From an uncultured Streptomyces sp. (GTDB lineage: Bacteria; Actinomycetota; Actinomycetes; Streptomycetales; Streptomycetaceae): DNA of 64,000 bases. The notes beneath the pieces are model-generated. The model was not told the origin of the DNA. It did not search any database and worked only from the letters and a program-made list of their open reading frames with translations. Location: the NCBI RefSeq assembly GCF_947488945.1, contig NZ_CANLBS010000004.1, positions 372,001-436,000 on the forward strand, in the 5' to 3' direction. Position numbers and translations under genes: made by a program. Within the stretch, counting starts at the first letter, position 1. Each line of letters starts with the position of its first letter. Shown piece by piece: positions 53,878 to 62,567 of the stretch.

Positions 53878-54597
53878 ATGACGGACCGTAAGCAACAACT
53901 CGCCGACAACCTGGCACGGGTTGAGGAGCGTCTGACCTCCGCCTGCGCCGCGGCCGGACGCGGGCGGGACGACGTGACCCTCATCGTGGTCACGAAGACC
54001 TACCCCGCGAACGACGTGCGAATCCTGCACGGACTCGGCGTCCGCCACGTCGCGGAGAACCGGGACCAGGACGCCGCCCCCAAGGCCGCGGAATGCGCGG
54101 ACCTGTCGCTCACCTGGCACTTCGTCGGTCAGTTGCAGACCAACAAGGTCCGTTCCGTGACCGGTTATGCCGATATGGTGCAGTCGGTCGACCGTTTGAA
54201 GCTGGTCGCCGCGCTGTCGGCGGCGGCGGAGCGCCAGGGCCGCGAACTCGGCTGCCTGATCCAGGTCGCGCTGGACGCGGAGAGCGGCGGACGCGGCGAG
54301 CGGGGCGGGGTCGCCCCGGAGGAAGTCGCCGCTCTCGCCGACGCGGTGGCGGCGGCGCCGGGACTGCGGCTCGGCGGACTGATGACCGTCGCGCCGCTCG
54401 CCGGGCCCTACGCGGGACGGCAACGGGCCGCGTTCGACCGGCTGATGGAAATCTCATCCCGCCTGCGCGACGACCATCCTGCTGCGAACATGGTCTCCGC
54501 GGGGATGAGTGCGGACCTCGAGGACGCGGTGGCGGCCGGAGCGACACATGTACGCGTCGGTACGGCGGTACTCGGAGTCCGACCCCGGCTCGGGTAA
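53878..54597 (+). CDS. YggS-family PLP-binding protein
   Basis: A 239-residue single-domain PLP protein (PLPBP family), fold type III without known catalytic activity, involved in vitamin B6 homeostasis. The PLP lysine is Lys40 in [52 protein letters not shown] and [30 protein letters not shown] (phosphate site) are standard. Start ATG 53878 is 3 nt after the pgeF stop. Genes of this family in Gram-positive dcw clusters sit between ftsZ and sepF, as here. Confidence 0.93.
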   Translation: MTDRKQQLADNLARVEERLTSACAAAGRGRDDVTLIVVTKTYPANDVRILHGLGVRHVAENRDQDAAPKAAECADLSLTWHFVGQLQTNKVRSVTGYADMVQSVDRLKLVAALSAAAERQGRELGCLIQVALDAESGGRGERGGVAPEEVAALADAVAAAPGLRLGGLMTVAPLAGPYAGRQRAAFDRLMEISSRLRDDHPAANMVSAGMSADLEDAVAAGATHVRVGTAVLGVRPRLG

Positions 54598-54722
54598 CGT
54601 CGCGAAGCAAGTCGGACCACAGTACAAAATATGGTCATTCCCGCTCAAAACGGGCAGGCCACCGTGGATCGCTGGCACTTGGTGACGAATGCCGATCCAC
54701 CACAGAGCGGAGGACTCGGAGC

Positions 54723-55340
54723 ATGGCCGGCGCGATGCGCAAGATGGCGGTCTACCTCGGCCTCGTGGAGGACGATGGGTACGACGGTCCGGGGTTCGAC
54801 CCCGACGATGAATTCGAACCCGAGCCGGAGCCCGAGCGCGACCGGCGACGGCACCAGCCTCCGCATCAGGTGGAGCGCGAACGCGAACGGGACGAACCGG
54901 TACGAGTGGTGCAACCCCCCGCCCCGCGCGAGCCAGTTCAGCTTCCGGCGGACAGCGGGCGACCCGCCCGGATCGCACCCGTGGCGTCCATCACACCTGA
55001 ACGTCCCCACATGGAGAAGAACGCACCCGTGATCATGCCCAAGGTCGTCTCCGAGCGGGAGCCGTACCGCATCACCACACTGCACCCCAGGACCTACAAC
55101 GAGGCCCGTACCATCGGGGAACACTTCCGTGAGGGCACTCCGGTGATCATGAATCTCACGGAGATGGACGATACGGACGCGAAGCGACTTGTCGACTTTG
55201 CCGCGGGACTCGTCTTCGGGCTTCATGGCAGCATTGAGCGAGTGACGCAGAAGGTGTTCCTGTTGTCGCCTGCTAACGTCGATGTCACGGCGGAGGACAA
55301 GGCCCGCATCGCAGAGGGCGGATTCTTCAACCAGAGCTGA
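54723..55340 (+). CDS. sepF: Cell-division protein SepF
   Basis: A 205-residue protein. [14 protein letters not shown] forms an amphipathic membrane-binding start, followed by an acidic/basic linker (about 17-95) and the globular SepF domain (about 110-195: [60 protein letters not shown]). SepF anchors FtsZ to the membrane in actinobacteria, which lack FtsA. The ATG has GGAGGACTCGGAGC upstream. The 125-base gap before it is AT-rich around 54620-54650 (ACAAAATAT) and may contain its own promoter. Confidence 0.95.
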   Translation: MAGAMRKMAVYLGLVEDDGYDGPGFDPDDEFEPEPEPERDRRRHQPPHQVERERERDEPVRVVQPPAPREPVQLPADSGRPARIAPVASITPERPHMEKNAPVIMPKVVSEREPYRITTLHPRTYNEARTIGEHFREGTPVIMNLTEMDDTDAKRLVDFAAGLVFGLHGSIERVTQKVFLLSPANVDVTAEDKARIAEGGFFNQS

Positions 55341-55428
55341 GACACGACAACGGGAACGACCGGCCGAAGGGCCGGAGCCGGCCGCGAGGCCGGAGCTACG
55401 AGAGCCAGGGGAGAGGGAAGCGCGGACA

Positions 55429-55713
55429 ATGGGCGTCGCACTCGATGTGGTCTATATCGCGCTGATGTGTTTCCTCATCGTGCTGATCTTCCGGCTGGTC
55501 ATGGACTATGTCTTCCAGTTCGCACGTTCATGGCAGCCAGGCAAGGCGATGGTGGTCTTCCTGGAGGCCACCTACACGGTCACCGATCCACCGCTCAAGC
55601 TTCTGCGGCGGTTCATCCCGCCGCTGCGTCTCGGGGGCGTGGCACTCGACCTGTCCTTCTTCGTTCTGATGATCATCGTCTACATCCTGATCAGCATCGT
55701 GATCAGGTTGTGA
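55429..55713 (+). CDS. YggT-family membrane protein
   Basis: A 94-residue protein with two hydrophobic segments (VVYIALMCFLIVLIFRLVMDY and LDLSFFVLMIIVYILISIVI) and the family motif TDPPLKLLRRFIPPLRLGGVALD between them. YggT proteins are found beside sepF or divIVA in many Gram-positives; function unclear, possibly membrane organisation at division sites or poles. ATG 55429 follows GGGAGAGGGAAG. It lies 88 nt after sepF and 49 nt before divIVA. Confidence 0.92.
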   Translation: MGVALDVVYIALMCFLIVLIFRLVMDYVFQFARSWQPGKAMVVFLEATYTVTDPPLKLLRRFIPPLRLGGVALDLSFFVLMIIVYILISIVIRL

Positions 55714-55762
55714 GCGATACGGTCTTGCCGACTGCCGACGACTACGTAGAGGTGAAGAAGAG

Positions 55763-56896
55763 ATGCCGCTGACCCCCGAGGACGTGCGGAACAAGCAGTT
55801 CACGACCGTCCGCCTCCGAGAAGGCTATGACGAGGACGAGGTCGATGCCTTCCTCGACGAGGTCGAGTCGGAGCTGACCCGGCTGCTCCGCGAGAACGAG
55901 GACCTGCGGGCGAAGCTCGCCGCCGCCACGCGCGCGGCCGCGCAGAACCAGCAGCAGCAGGGCATGCGCAAGCCGCCGGAGCAGCAGGACCGGCCGGGGG
56001 CCCCCGTCCCCGCCGCCATATCGGGTCCGCCGGTCCAGCAGCAGCAGGCCCCCCAGATGGGCCCGCCGCAGCTGCCCGCCGGTCCCAGCGGCCAAGGCCC
56101 CCAGGGTGGCCACGGTCCCGGCCCGCAGGGTCCCGGCCCGATGCAGGGCGGTCCCATGGGTGGCCCGATGGGCGGCCCCATGGGCGGCCACGCGCCGCAG
56201 CAGATGCAGCAGATGCAGCAACAGCAGCAGATGCAGCAGATGCAGCAGCAGCAGATGCAGCCGCCGCAGCAGCAGGGCCCCGGCGGCGACAGCGCCGCCC
56301 GTGTCCTCTCGCTCGCGCAGCAGACGGCCGACCAGGCGATCGCGGAGGCCCGTTCCGAGGCCAACAAGATCGTCGGCGAGGCGCGCAGCCGCGCCGAGGG
56401 CCTGGAGCGGGACGCCCGCGCCAAGGCGGACGCGCTGGAGCGGGACGCGCAGGAGAAGCACCGCGTGGCGATGGGCTCGCTGGAGTCGGCCCGCGCGACG
56501 CTGGAGCGCAAGGTCGAGGACCTGCGCGGCTTCGAGCGCGAGTACCGCACCCGCCTGAAGTCGTACCTGGAGAGCCAGCTGCGTCAGCTGGAGACCCAGG
56601 CCGACGACTCGCTGGCGCCGCCGCGCACCCCGGCAGCCGCCTCGCTGCCGCCGTCGCCTTCGCTGGCTCCGGCCGGTGCGGGCGCCATGGGCCACGGCAT
56701 GGGCTCCGGCAACCACGGTGGTCAGCAGATGGGCGGCAACCCGTCCATGGGCGCGGGTCCGTCCTACGGCGGGCAGCAGCAGATGTCGCCCGCGATGACG
56801 CAGCCGATGGCACCGGTGCGGCCGCAGGCGCCGCAGCCGATGCAGCAGGCGCCGTCGCCGATGCGCGGCTTCCTGATCGACGAGGACGACAACTGA
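55763..56896 (+). CDS. divIVA: Polar growth and division organiser DivIVA
   Basis: A 377-residue coiled-coil protein. The conserved N-terminal DivIVA domain reads LTPEDVRNKQFTTVRLREGY and DEDEVDAFLDEVESELTRLL. A long Gln/Met/Pro/Gly-rich insert (about 65-175) contains tandem QQM and GGPM repeats, then a second coiled coil (about 176-285, with DQAIAEARSEANKIVGEARS and LERKVEDLRGFEREYRTRLK) and a Gly/Met/Gln-rich tail ending GFLIDEDDN. In Streptomyces DivIVA is essential and organises tip growth and branching. Start ATG 55763 follows GAAGAAGAGA. A 22-bp hairpin follows. Confidence 0.96.
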   Translation: MPLTPEDVRNKQFTTVRLREGYDEDEVDAFLDEVESELTRLLRENEDLRAKLAAATRAAAQNQQQQGMRKPPEQQDRPGAPVPAAISGPPVQQQQAPQMGPPQLPAGPSGQGPQGGHGPGPQGPGPMQGGPMGGPMGGPMGGHAPQQMQQMQQQQQMQQMQQQQMQPPQQQGPGGDSAARVLSLAQQTADQAIAEARSEANKIVGEARSRAEGLERDARAKADALERDAQEKHRVAMGSLESARATLERKVEDLRGFEREYRTRLKSYLESQLRQLETQADDSLAPPRTPAAASLPPSPSLAPAGAGAMGHGMGSGNHGGQQMGGNPSMGAGPSYGGQQQMSPAMTQPMAPVRPQAPQPMQQAPSPMRGFLIDEDDN

Positions 56897-56931
56897 GCGG
56901 GGCGCGCTCCCTGAGCGCGTAGCCGTCGGCA

Positions 56932-56979
56932 GGCAAAGGGCCGGGTCCTGGGGATTTCCCCGGGGCCCGGCCCTTTGCC
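56932..56979 (+). terminator. Very strong hairpin terminator ending the dcw/divIVA unit
   Basis: GGCAAAGGGCCGGG (56932-56945) pairs perfectly with CCCGGCCCTTTGCC (56966-56979), and the inner bases extend the stem to about 22 pairs including two G-T pairs. It lies 36 bases past the divIVA stop. Confidence 0.85.
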
Positions 56980-57016
56980 GTGGGCCGGGCCCGTGCGGGG
57001 GCTCCGCCCCGGCCCC

Positions 57017-57178
57017 GCGCCTCAAGCGCCGACGGGGCTGGGCGGGTTCGCCTCAGGCGCCGGCGGGGCTGGAATGGTGCGGGAGCGGTCGGGAGCGGGC
57101 GGGTGCGACCGGGCGGGGCCCTGCGCCTCAAGCGTCGGCGGGGCTGGGTTGGTGCGGGAGCGGTCGGGAGCGGGCGGG
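57017..57178. repeat. Intergenic repeat array with 75-bp period
   Basis: Three copies of a GCGCCTCAAGCGCCGRCGGGG-like unit start at 57017, 57050 and 57123; TGGTGCGGGAGCGGTCGGGAGCGGGCGGG occurs exactly at 57075-57103 and 57150-57178. The second and third copies therefore form a 75-bp tandem duplication, partly decayed. The core resembles short palindromic repeats scattered between Streptomyces genes. It fills the gap between divIVA and the convergent ileS. Confidence 0.8.
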
Positions 57179-57244
57179 CGGGCGGGATGTGCCGCGGGCC
57201 CGGCCGGAGGGTTCCGGGCGGGCCCGCGGGTGGGACGGGGTGGG

Positions 57245-60200
57245 TCAGACGGTCTTGCGGAGGCGGAAGGTCAGGGCGAGCGGCTCGTCCGTGAACGGGG
57301 AGCCGTAGCTCTCGTCCGCGTCGCCCTGCGCGTAGTCCAGGGCCAGCACCTCGTCCGCGATGAGCGCCGCGTGCTCGGTGAGTGCCTCGGCCGTGGCCGG
57401 GGAGGCGGACGTCCAGCGGACCGCGATCCGGTCCGCCACGTCCAAGCCGCTGTTCTTGCGGGCCTCCTGGATCAGGCGGATCGCGTCACGGGCCAGGCCC
57501 GCGCGGCGCAGCTCCGGGGTGATCTCCAGGTCGAGGGCGACCGTGGCGCCGGAGTCGGACGCCACCGACCAGCCCTCGCGCGGGGTCTCGGTGATGATGA
57601 CCTCGTCCGGGGCGAGCGTCACCGTCTCGCCGTCCACCTCCACCGACGCCCGGCCCTCGCGCAGTGCGAGGGAGAGCGCGGCGGCGTCGGCCTCGGCGAC
57701 GGCCTTGGCGACCGCCTGGACGCCCTTGCCGAACCGCTTGCCCAGCGCGCGGAAGTTGGCCTTGGCCGTGGTGTCGACCAGCGAACCGCCCACTTCGGAG
57801 AGCGAGGCCAGCGAGGAGACGTTGAGCTCCTCGGTGATCTGCGCCCGGAGGTCGGCCGGCAGCGCCTCGAAACCGGAGGCGGCCACCAGGGCGCGGGAGA
57901 GCGGCTGGCGGGTCTTGACGCCGGACTCGGCACGGGTGGCGCGGCCCAGCTCCACCAGGCGGCGCACCAGGGCCATCCGCGAGGACAGCTCCGGGTCCAC
58001 GGCCGCCGGGTCGGCGACGGGCCACGACGACAGGTGGACCGACTCGGGGGCGTCGGGGTCGACCGGGACGACCAGGTCCTGCCAGACCCGCTCGGTGATG
58101 AACGGGGTCAGCGGGGCCATCAGCCGGGTGACCGTCTCGATGACCTCGTGCAGCGTCCGCAGCGCCGACGCGTCGCCCTGCCAGAAGCGGCGCCGGGACC
58201 GGCGCACGTACCAGTTGGACAGGTCGTCGACGAAGGCGGAGAGCAGCTTGCCGGCCCGCTGGGTGTCGAAACCGTCGAGCGCCTGCGTCATCCCGTCGAC
58301 GAGCGTGTTCAGTTCGCCGAGCAGCCAGCGGTCCAGGACCGTGCGGTCCGCGGGCGCCGGGTCGGCGGCCGACGGGGCCCAGCCGGAGGTGCGGGCGTAG
58401 AGGGCCTGGAAGGCGACGGTGTTCCAGTAGGTCAGCAGCGTCTTGCGGACGACCTCCTGGATCGTGCCGTGACCGACCCGCCGGGCCGCCCACGGCGAAC
58501 CGCCGGCCGCCATGAACCAGCGGACCGCGTCGGCCCCGTGCTGGTCCATCAGCGGGATCGGCTGGAGGATGTTGCCCAGGTGCTTGGACATCTTCCGGCC
58601 GTCCTCGGCGAGGATGTGGCCGAGGCAGACCACGTTCTCGTACGAGGACTTGTCGAAGACCAGGGTGCCGACGGCCATCAGCGTGTAGAACCAGCCGCGG
58701 GTCTGGTCGATGGCCTCCGAGATGAACTGCGCCGGGTAGCGCGACTCGAAGATTTCCTTGTTCTTGAACGGGTAGCCCCACTGCGCGAACGGCATCGAAC
58801 CCGAGTCGTACCAGGCGTCGATGACCTCCGGGACGCGGAACGCCTCCAGTTGGCAGTTCTCGTGGGTGCAGGTGAACGTGATCGCGTCGATGAACGGGCG
58901 GTGCGGGTCCAGGCCGGACTGGTCGGCGCCGGTCAGCTCCGTCAGCTCGGCGCGGGACGCGACGCAGGTGAAGTGGCCGTCCTCGCAGCGCCAGATGGGC
59001 AGCGGGGTGCCCCAGTAGCGGTTGCGGGAGAGCGCCCAGTCGACGTTGTTGTTCAGCCAGTCGCCGAAGCGGCCGTTCTTGACCGAGTCCGGGAACCAGT
59101 TGGTCTTCTCGTTCTCCTGGAGCAGCCGGTCCTTCACCGCCGTGGTGCGGATGTACCAGGACGGCTGCGCGTAGTACAGCAGCGCGGTGTGGCAGCGCCA
59201 GCAGTGCGGATAGCTGTGCTCGTAGGGGACGTGGCGGAACAGCTTGCCGCGCGCGGCCAGGTCCTCGGTGAGCGCCTCGTCGGCCTTCTTGAAGAAGACG
59301 CCGCCGACCAGCGGGACGTCCTCCTCGAAGGTGCCGTCCGGGCGGACCGGGTTGACCACGGGCAGGCCGTACGCCTTGCAGACCAGGAGGTCGTCGGCGC
59401 CGAACGCGGGGGACTGGTGGACCAGACCCGTGCCGTCCTCGGTGGTGACGTACTCGGCGTTGACGACGTAGTGCGCCTCGGCGGGGAAGTCGATGAAGGT
59501 GAACGGGCGCTCGTAACTCCAGCGCTCCATCTCGCGGCCGGTGAAGGTCTCGCCGGTCGGCTCCCAGCCCTCGCCGAGCGCCTTCTCCAGCAACGGCCGG
59601 GCGACGACGAGCTGTTCCTCGCCGTTGGTGGCGACCACGTAGGCGACGTCCGGGTGGGCCGCGACGGCGGTGTTGGAGACCAGGGTCCAGGGGGTCGTCG
59701 TCCAGACCAGCAGCGAGGCCCGGCCGGCCAGCGGGCCGGAGGTCAGCGGGAAGCGGACGAAGACCGAGGGATCGACGACCGTCTCGTACCCCTGGGCCAG
59801 CTCGTGGTCGGAGAGACCGGTGCCGCAGCGGGGGCACCAGGGGGCGACGCGGTGGTCCTGGACCAGCAGGTCCTTGTTGAAGATCTCCTTCAGCGACCAC
59901 CACACGGAGTCGACGTACTCCGGGTCCATGGTGCGGTAGGCGTCGTCCATGTCGACCCAGTAGCCCATGCGGGTCGTCAGCTCGGCGAAGGCGTCGGTGT
60001 GGCGGGTCACCGACTCGCGGCACCGGGCGTTGAACTCGGCGATGCCGTACGCCTCGATGTCCTTCTTGCCGGTGAAGCCCAGCTCCTTCTCGACCGCCAG
60101 CTCGACCGGCAGGCCATGGCAGTCCCAGCCGGCCTTGCGGCCGACGTGGTAGCCCTGCATGGTGCGGAAGCGGGGGAAGACGTCCTTGAAGACGCGGGCC

Positions 60201-60391
60201 TCGATGTGGTGGGCGCCGGGCATGCCGTTGGCGGTCGGCGGGCCCTCGTAGAAGACCCACTCGGGGCGGCCCTCGGACTGTTCGAGGCTCTTGGCGAAGA
60301 CCTTGGCCTCGCGCCAGAAATCGAGCACGGCGTGCTCCAGCGCGGGCAGGTCGACCTGGGCGGGCACCTGGCGGTACAGCGGCGATGTCAT
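57245..60391 (-). CDS. ileS: Isoleucyl-tRNA synthetase, eukaryote-like (type 2)
   Basis: A 1048-residue class I synthetase. The HIGH region is PTANGMPGAHHIEAR (about 52-66) and KMSKH is at 600-604. RKAGWDCHGLPVELAVEKELG, WTTTPWTLVSNTA (editing domain), DAWYDSGSMPFAQWGYPF and RGWFYTLMAVGT are typical. The HH form of HIGH and the long C-terminal tRNA-binding region without a Cys4 zinc finger at the end match the eukaryote-like IleRS2 group, whose members are often resistant to mupirocin. ATG 60391 is preceded by GGAGGA (60406-60401) inside a T-box leader, so expression should follow charging of tRNA-Ile. Confidence 0.96.
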   Translation of the reverse strand: MTSPLYRQVPAQVDLPALEHAVLDFWREAKVFAKSLEQSEGRPEWVFYEGPPTANGMPGAHHIEARVFKDVFPRFRTMQGYHVGRKAGWDCHGLPVELAVEKELGFTGKKDIEAYGIAEFNARCRESVTRHTDAFAELTTRMGYWVDMDDAYRTMDPEYVDSVWWSLKEIFNKDLLVQDHRVAPWCPRCGTGLSDHELAQGYETVVDPSVFVRFPLTSGPLAGRASLLVWTTTPWTLVSNTAVAAHPDVAYVVATNGEEQLVVARPLLEKALGEGWEPTGETFTGREMERWSYERPFTFIDFPAEAHYVVNAEYVTTEDGTGLVHQSPAFGADDLLVCKAYGLPVVNPVRPDGTFEEDVPLVGGVFFKKADEALTEDLAARGKLFRHVPYEHSYPHCWRCHTALLYYAQPSWYIRTTAVKDRLLQENEKTNWFPDSVKNGRFGDWLNNNVDWALSRNRYWGTPLPIWRCEDGHFTCVASRAELTELTGADQSGLDPHRPFIDAITFTCTHENCQLEAFRVPEVIDAWYDSGSMPFAQWGYPFKNKEIFESRYPAQFISEAIDQTRGWFYTLMAVGTLVFDKSSYENVVCLGHILAEDGRKMSKHLGNILQPIPLMDQHGADAVRWFMAAGGSPWAARRVGHGTIQEVVRKTLLTYWNTVAFQALYARTSGWAPSAADPAPADRTVLDRWLLGELNTLVDGMTQALDGFDTQRAGKLLSAFVDDLSNWYVRRSRRRFWQGDASALRTLHEVIETVTRLMAPLTPFITERVWQDLVVPVDPDAPESVHLSSWPVADPAAVDPELSSRMALVRRLVELGRATRAESGVKTRQPLSRALVAASGFEALPADLRAQITEELNVSSLASLSEVGGSLVDTTAKANFRALGKRFGKGVQAVAKAVAEADAAALSLALREGRASVEVDGETVTLAPDEVIITETPREGWSVASDSGATVALDLEITPELRRAGLARDAIRLIQEARKNSGLDVADRIAVRWTSASPATAEALTEHAALIADEVLALDYAQGDADESYGSPFTDEPLALTFRLRKTV

Positions 60392-60397
60392 GTTCGG

Positions 60398-60685
60398 GCT
60401 TCCTCCGGCGGACGTCTTCCACTTCCGTCGGAGGGACGAGAGCGACTGGGCTCCCGCGGTACCACCCTCCTTGGCCCCGGGCGTGTGCCCGTGGCCCCCT
60501 CATTGGGGTGCGACGCCGGTTCTACTGGCTCCGCGTCTGCGGGCGGGGCCCACGGGCTGGAGCGTTCTTCCGGCGGCTCAGGGGTGATATTCACGGCGCG
60601 CTCGCCCCCGGGCTCCCACCGTCCCCGGGTCGCTCTGGGCTGCGTACGACGCTACTCGTCCCGTCGATGCCTCTCGCTGCGCCCA
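60398..60685 (-). ncRNA. T-box leader of ileS (translational type)
   Basis: On the minus strand the canonical T-box AGGGTGGTACCGCGGG lies at 60468-60453. Upstream, a short stem-loop GTGAATATCAC near 60592-60582 includes an ATC Ile codon, compatible with the ultrashort stem I of actinobacterial ileS T-boxes. Downstream, CCCTCC (about 60435-60430) can pair with the ileS Shine-Dalgarno GGAGGA, so uncharged tRNA-Ile would free the ribosome-binding site. The 5' end is approximate. Confidence 0.9.
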
Positions 60686-60951
60686 GTGTACGGGGACGGA
60701 CAGGGCCCGGCCGACCCGTTTCCGCGGGGCGCGGCGGTGACCCGAATGGCCAGGGGGCGTCCGGCGTGCGCGGGAGGGCGCGCGGGGCGGATTACCGGGC
60801 GGGGAGCTGGGAACAACGTCAGGCAGGTGCGACGCGACCGGGCGGGGGAGGGGTCCGGAGGCGGCGTGCCCCGTTGCCGCGGACCCGGGGTCGACTTATC
60901 GTCCCAGAACGATGCGCGTGCAAGATCACAATATGTGAAGGGGCCGCGGCC
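60686..60951. other. Divergent promoter region between ileS and the DksA-like gene
   Basis: No gene is seen. TCACA-ATA-TGTGA (60926-60938) is a small inverted repeat just before the ribosome-binding site GAAGGGG of the DksA-like gene. Upstream ileS promoter elements must also lie here, but I could not identify them with confidence. Confidence 0.4.
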
Positions 60952-61848
60952 ATGGTGGCGAAGAAGACCGCCGCAGGGACAACGGAGTCCGCCGGGACGG
61001 AGTCCCCGCACGACGCGGGTGCCACCGCCGCGGCCGGCTCCCCGGACGCGTCCGGGGAGGCTCCGGCGGAGCACGGCGCGGCGAAGAGGACCGCCACGAA
61101 GAAGACGGCCGCCACGAGGAGGACGGCCAAGAAGGCGGCCGCGAAGAAGACCCCGGCCGAGAAAGCCCCGGCGAAGAAGGCGGTGAAGAAGGCGGCGGCG
61201 AAGAAGGCCCCGGCGGAGAAGACGGCGGCCGGGGAACCGGCCGGGGACGCGGCGACGACGACCGCGGCGAAGCAGGGAGCGGCCGGCGACGAGCGCGCGG
61301 CCGCGAAGAAGGCCGCGCCCGCGGCCACGGAGGCGGCCGGTGCCGCCGTGCAGACAGGAGACCAGACGGTGGCAGTGAAGAAGAGCGCGGCCCGGACCAC
61401 GGCCACCTCCCCGACCGCGACGGCGGTGCCCCCGGCCCGCGCCGCGGCCCCCGGCGAGCTCGCGGTACGGCCGGGCGAGGACCCCTGGACGCCGGAGGAG
61501 GTCGAGTTCGCCCGCGCGGAGCTCACCGGCGAGTCCGAACGGCTGCGCAACGAGCTGGAGGCGTCCGGGCTGGCCCTGGCCGGACTGATGCGCGACTCCG
61601 GGGACGGGGCCGGGGACGACGAGGCCGACACCGGCACCAAGAACATCACGCGCGAGCACGAGCTCTCCCTGGCCGCCAACGCCCAGGAGATGCTGGAGCA
61701 GACCGACCGGGCGCTGGCCCGGCTCGACGCCGGCACCTACGGGCTCTGCGAGATCTGCGGCAAGCCGATCGGCAAGGCCAGGATGCAGGCCTTCCCGCGC
61801 GCCACCCTCTGCGTCGAGGACAAGCAGAAGCAGGAGCGGCGGGGCTGA
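60952..61848 (+). CDS. TraR/DksA-type zinc-finger protein with histone-H1-like N-terminal region
   Basis: A 298-residue protein in two parts. Residues about 1-165 are Lys/Ala/Thr/Pro-rich with repeated [17 protein letters not shown] and ATKKTA motifs, like histone H1 or HupS tails, and should bind DNA or RNA. Residues about 170-298 are a TraR/DksA domain: an acidic coiled coil ([20 protein letters not shown]) and the finger [20 protein letters not shown]. Only three of four expected Cys are present: the second pair reads CVED instead of CxxC, so zinc binding may use Asp or be lost. DksA-type proteins act through the secondary channel of RNA polymerase. ATG 60952 follows GAAGGGG. Confidence 0.85.
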   Translation: MVAKKTAAGTTESAGTESPHDAGATAAAGSPDASGEAPAEHGAAKRTATKKTAATRRTAKKAAAKKTPAEKAPAKKAVKKAAAKKAPAEKTAAGEPAGDAATTTAAKQGAAGDERAAAKKAAPAATEAAGAAVQTGDQTVAVKKSAARTTATSPTATAVPPARAAAPGELAVRPGEDPWTPEEVEFARAELTGESERLRNELEASGLALAGLMRDSGDGAGDDEADTGTKNITREHELSLAANAQEMLEQTDRALARLDAGTYGLCEICGKPIGKARMQAFPRATLCVEDKQKQERRG

Positions 61849-61904
61849 CGCGGCGGCGGTGTCGTACTCTCGTCGTCAGTCGGCACCTAGCTCGAGGGAC
61901 TCAC

Positions 61905-62543
61905 GTGGCAGAGGCGGAGCGCATCATCGAAACGCCGGGCATTCCTGACGCCGGGGGCGGCGAGTCCCAGGGCGACCACGGGTCCGGCGCCCCCTCCGGC
62001 GGCGCCGCGGAGCCGGAGGCCGCCGCACCCGAGGGCGAGGCCGCACCCGGCGGCAAGGGGCGGCGGCGGATCGTCGCCCTGTTCGTCGTGGCCGTCGTCG
62101 CCTACCTGCTCGACCTGGTCAGCAAGATGATCGTGGTGGCCAAGCTGGAGCACCGGGAGCCGATCGAGATCTTCGGCCAGTGGCTGAAGCTGGACGCACT
62201 GCGCAACCCCGGCGCCGCGTTCGGCATGGGCGAGGCGTTCACGGTGGTCTTCACCGTGATCGCCGCCGGCGTGATCGTGGTCATCGCCCGCATCGCGCGC
62301 AAGCTCTACAGCCTGCCCTGGGCCCTCGCCCTCGGCCTGCTCCTCGGCGGCGCGCTCGGCAACCTCACCGACCGCGTCTTCCGGGCCCCCGGCGTCTTCG
62401 AGGGCGCGGTGGTCGACTTCATCGCCCCCGCCCACTTCGCCGTCTTCAACCTCGCCGACTCCGCGATCGTCTGCGGCGGCATCCTCATCGTGATCCTCTC
62501 CTTCCGCGGTCTGGACCCCGACGGCACCGTGCACAAGGACTAG
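61905..62543 (+). CDS. lspA: Lipoprotein signal peptidase (SPase II)
   Basis: A 212-residue membrane aspartic protease that cleaves prolipoprotein signal peptides. A 55-residue acidic Gly/Glu/Ala-rich cytoplasmic extension precedes four membrane spans. [25 protein letters not shown] with catalytic Asp, and [21 protein letters not shown] with the second catalytic Asp are all intact. GTG 61905 follows GAGGGA, with TACTCT (61865-61870) as a possible -10. It lies 57 nt after the DksA-like gene and 24 nt before the pseudouridine synthase gene. Confidence 0.95.
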   Translation: MAEAERIIETPGIPDAGGGESQGDHGSGAPSGGAAEPEAAAPEGEAAPGGKGRRRIVALFVVAVVAYLLDLVSKMIVVAKLEHREPIEIFGQWLKLDALRNPGAAFGMGEAFTVVFTVIAAGVIVVIARIARKLYSLPWALALGLLLGGALGNLTDRVFRAPGVFEGAVVDFIAPAHFAVFNLADSAIVCGGILIVILSFRGLDPDGTVHKD

Positions 62544-62554
62544 CGGGCGCAAGG

Positions 62555-62560
62555 CATACT
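62555..62560 (+). promoter_or_regulatory. -10-like element (CATACT) 7 nt before the rluA-type gene
   Basis: CATACT ends 7 nt before GTG 62568; no Shine-Dalgarno sequence fits between. An additional leaderless transcript of the pseudouridine synthase gene is possible beside read-through from lspA. Confidence 0.35.
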
Positions 62561-62567
62561 CGGTCAG

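Noticed and set aside
56195..56280. CAGATG/CAGCAG repeats as a CRISPR-like or non-coding array
   Set aside because: They are in frame inside divIVA and encode the Gln/Met-rich insert; there are no spacers.
60385..61186. Longer N-terminal extension of the DksA-like protein into the ileS leader
   Set aside because: The sequence before 60952 is explained by the T-box RNA on the other strand, and ATG 60952 has its own ribosome-binding site.
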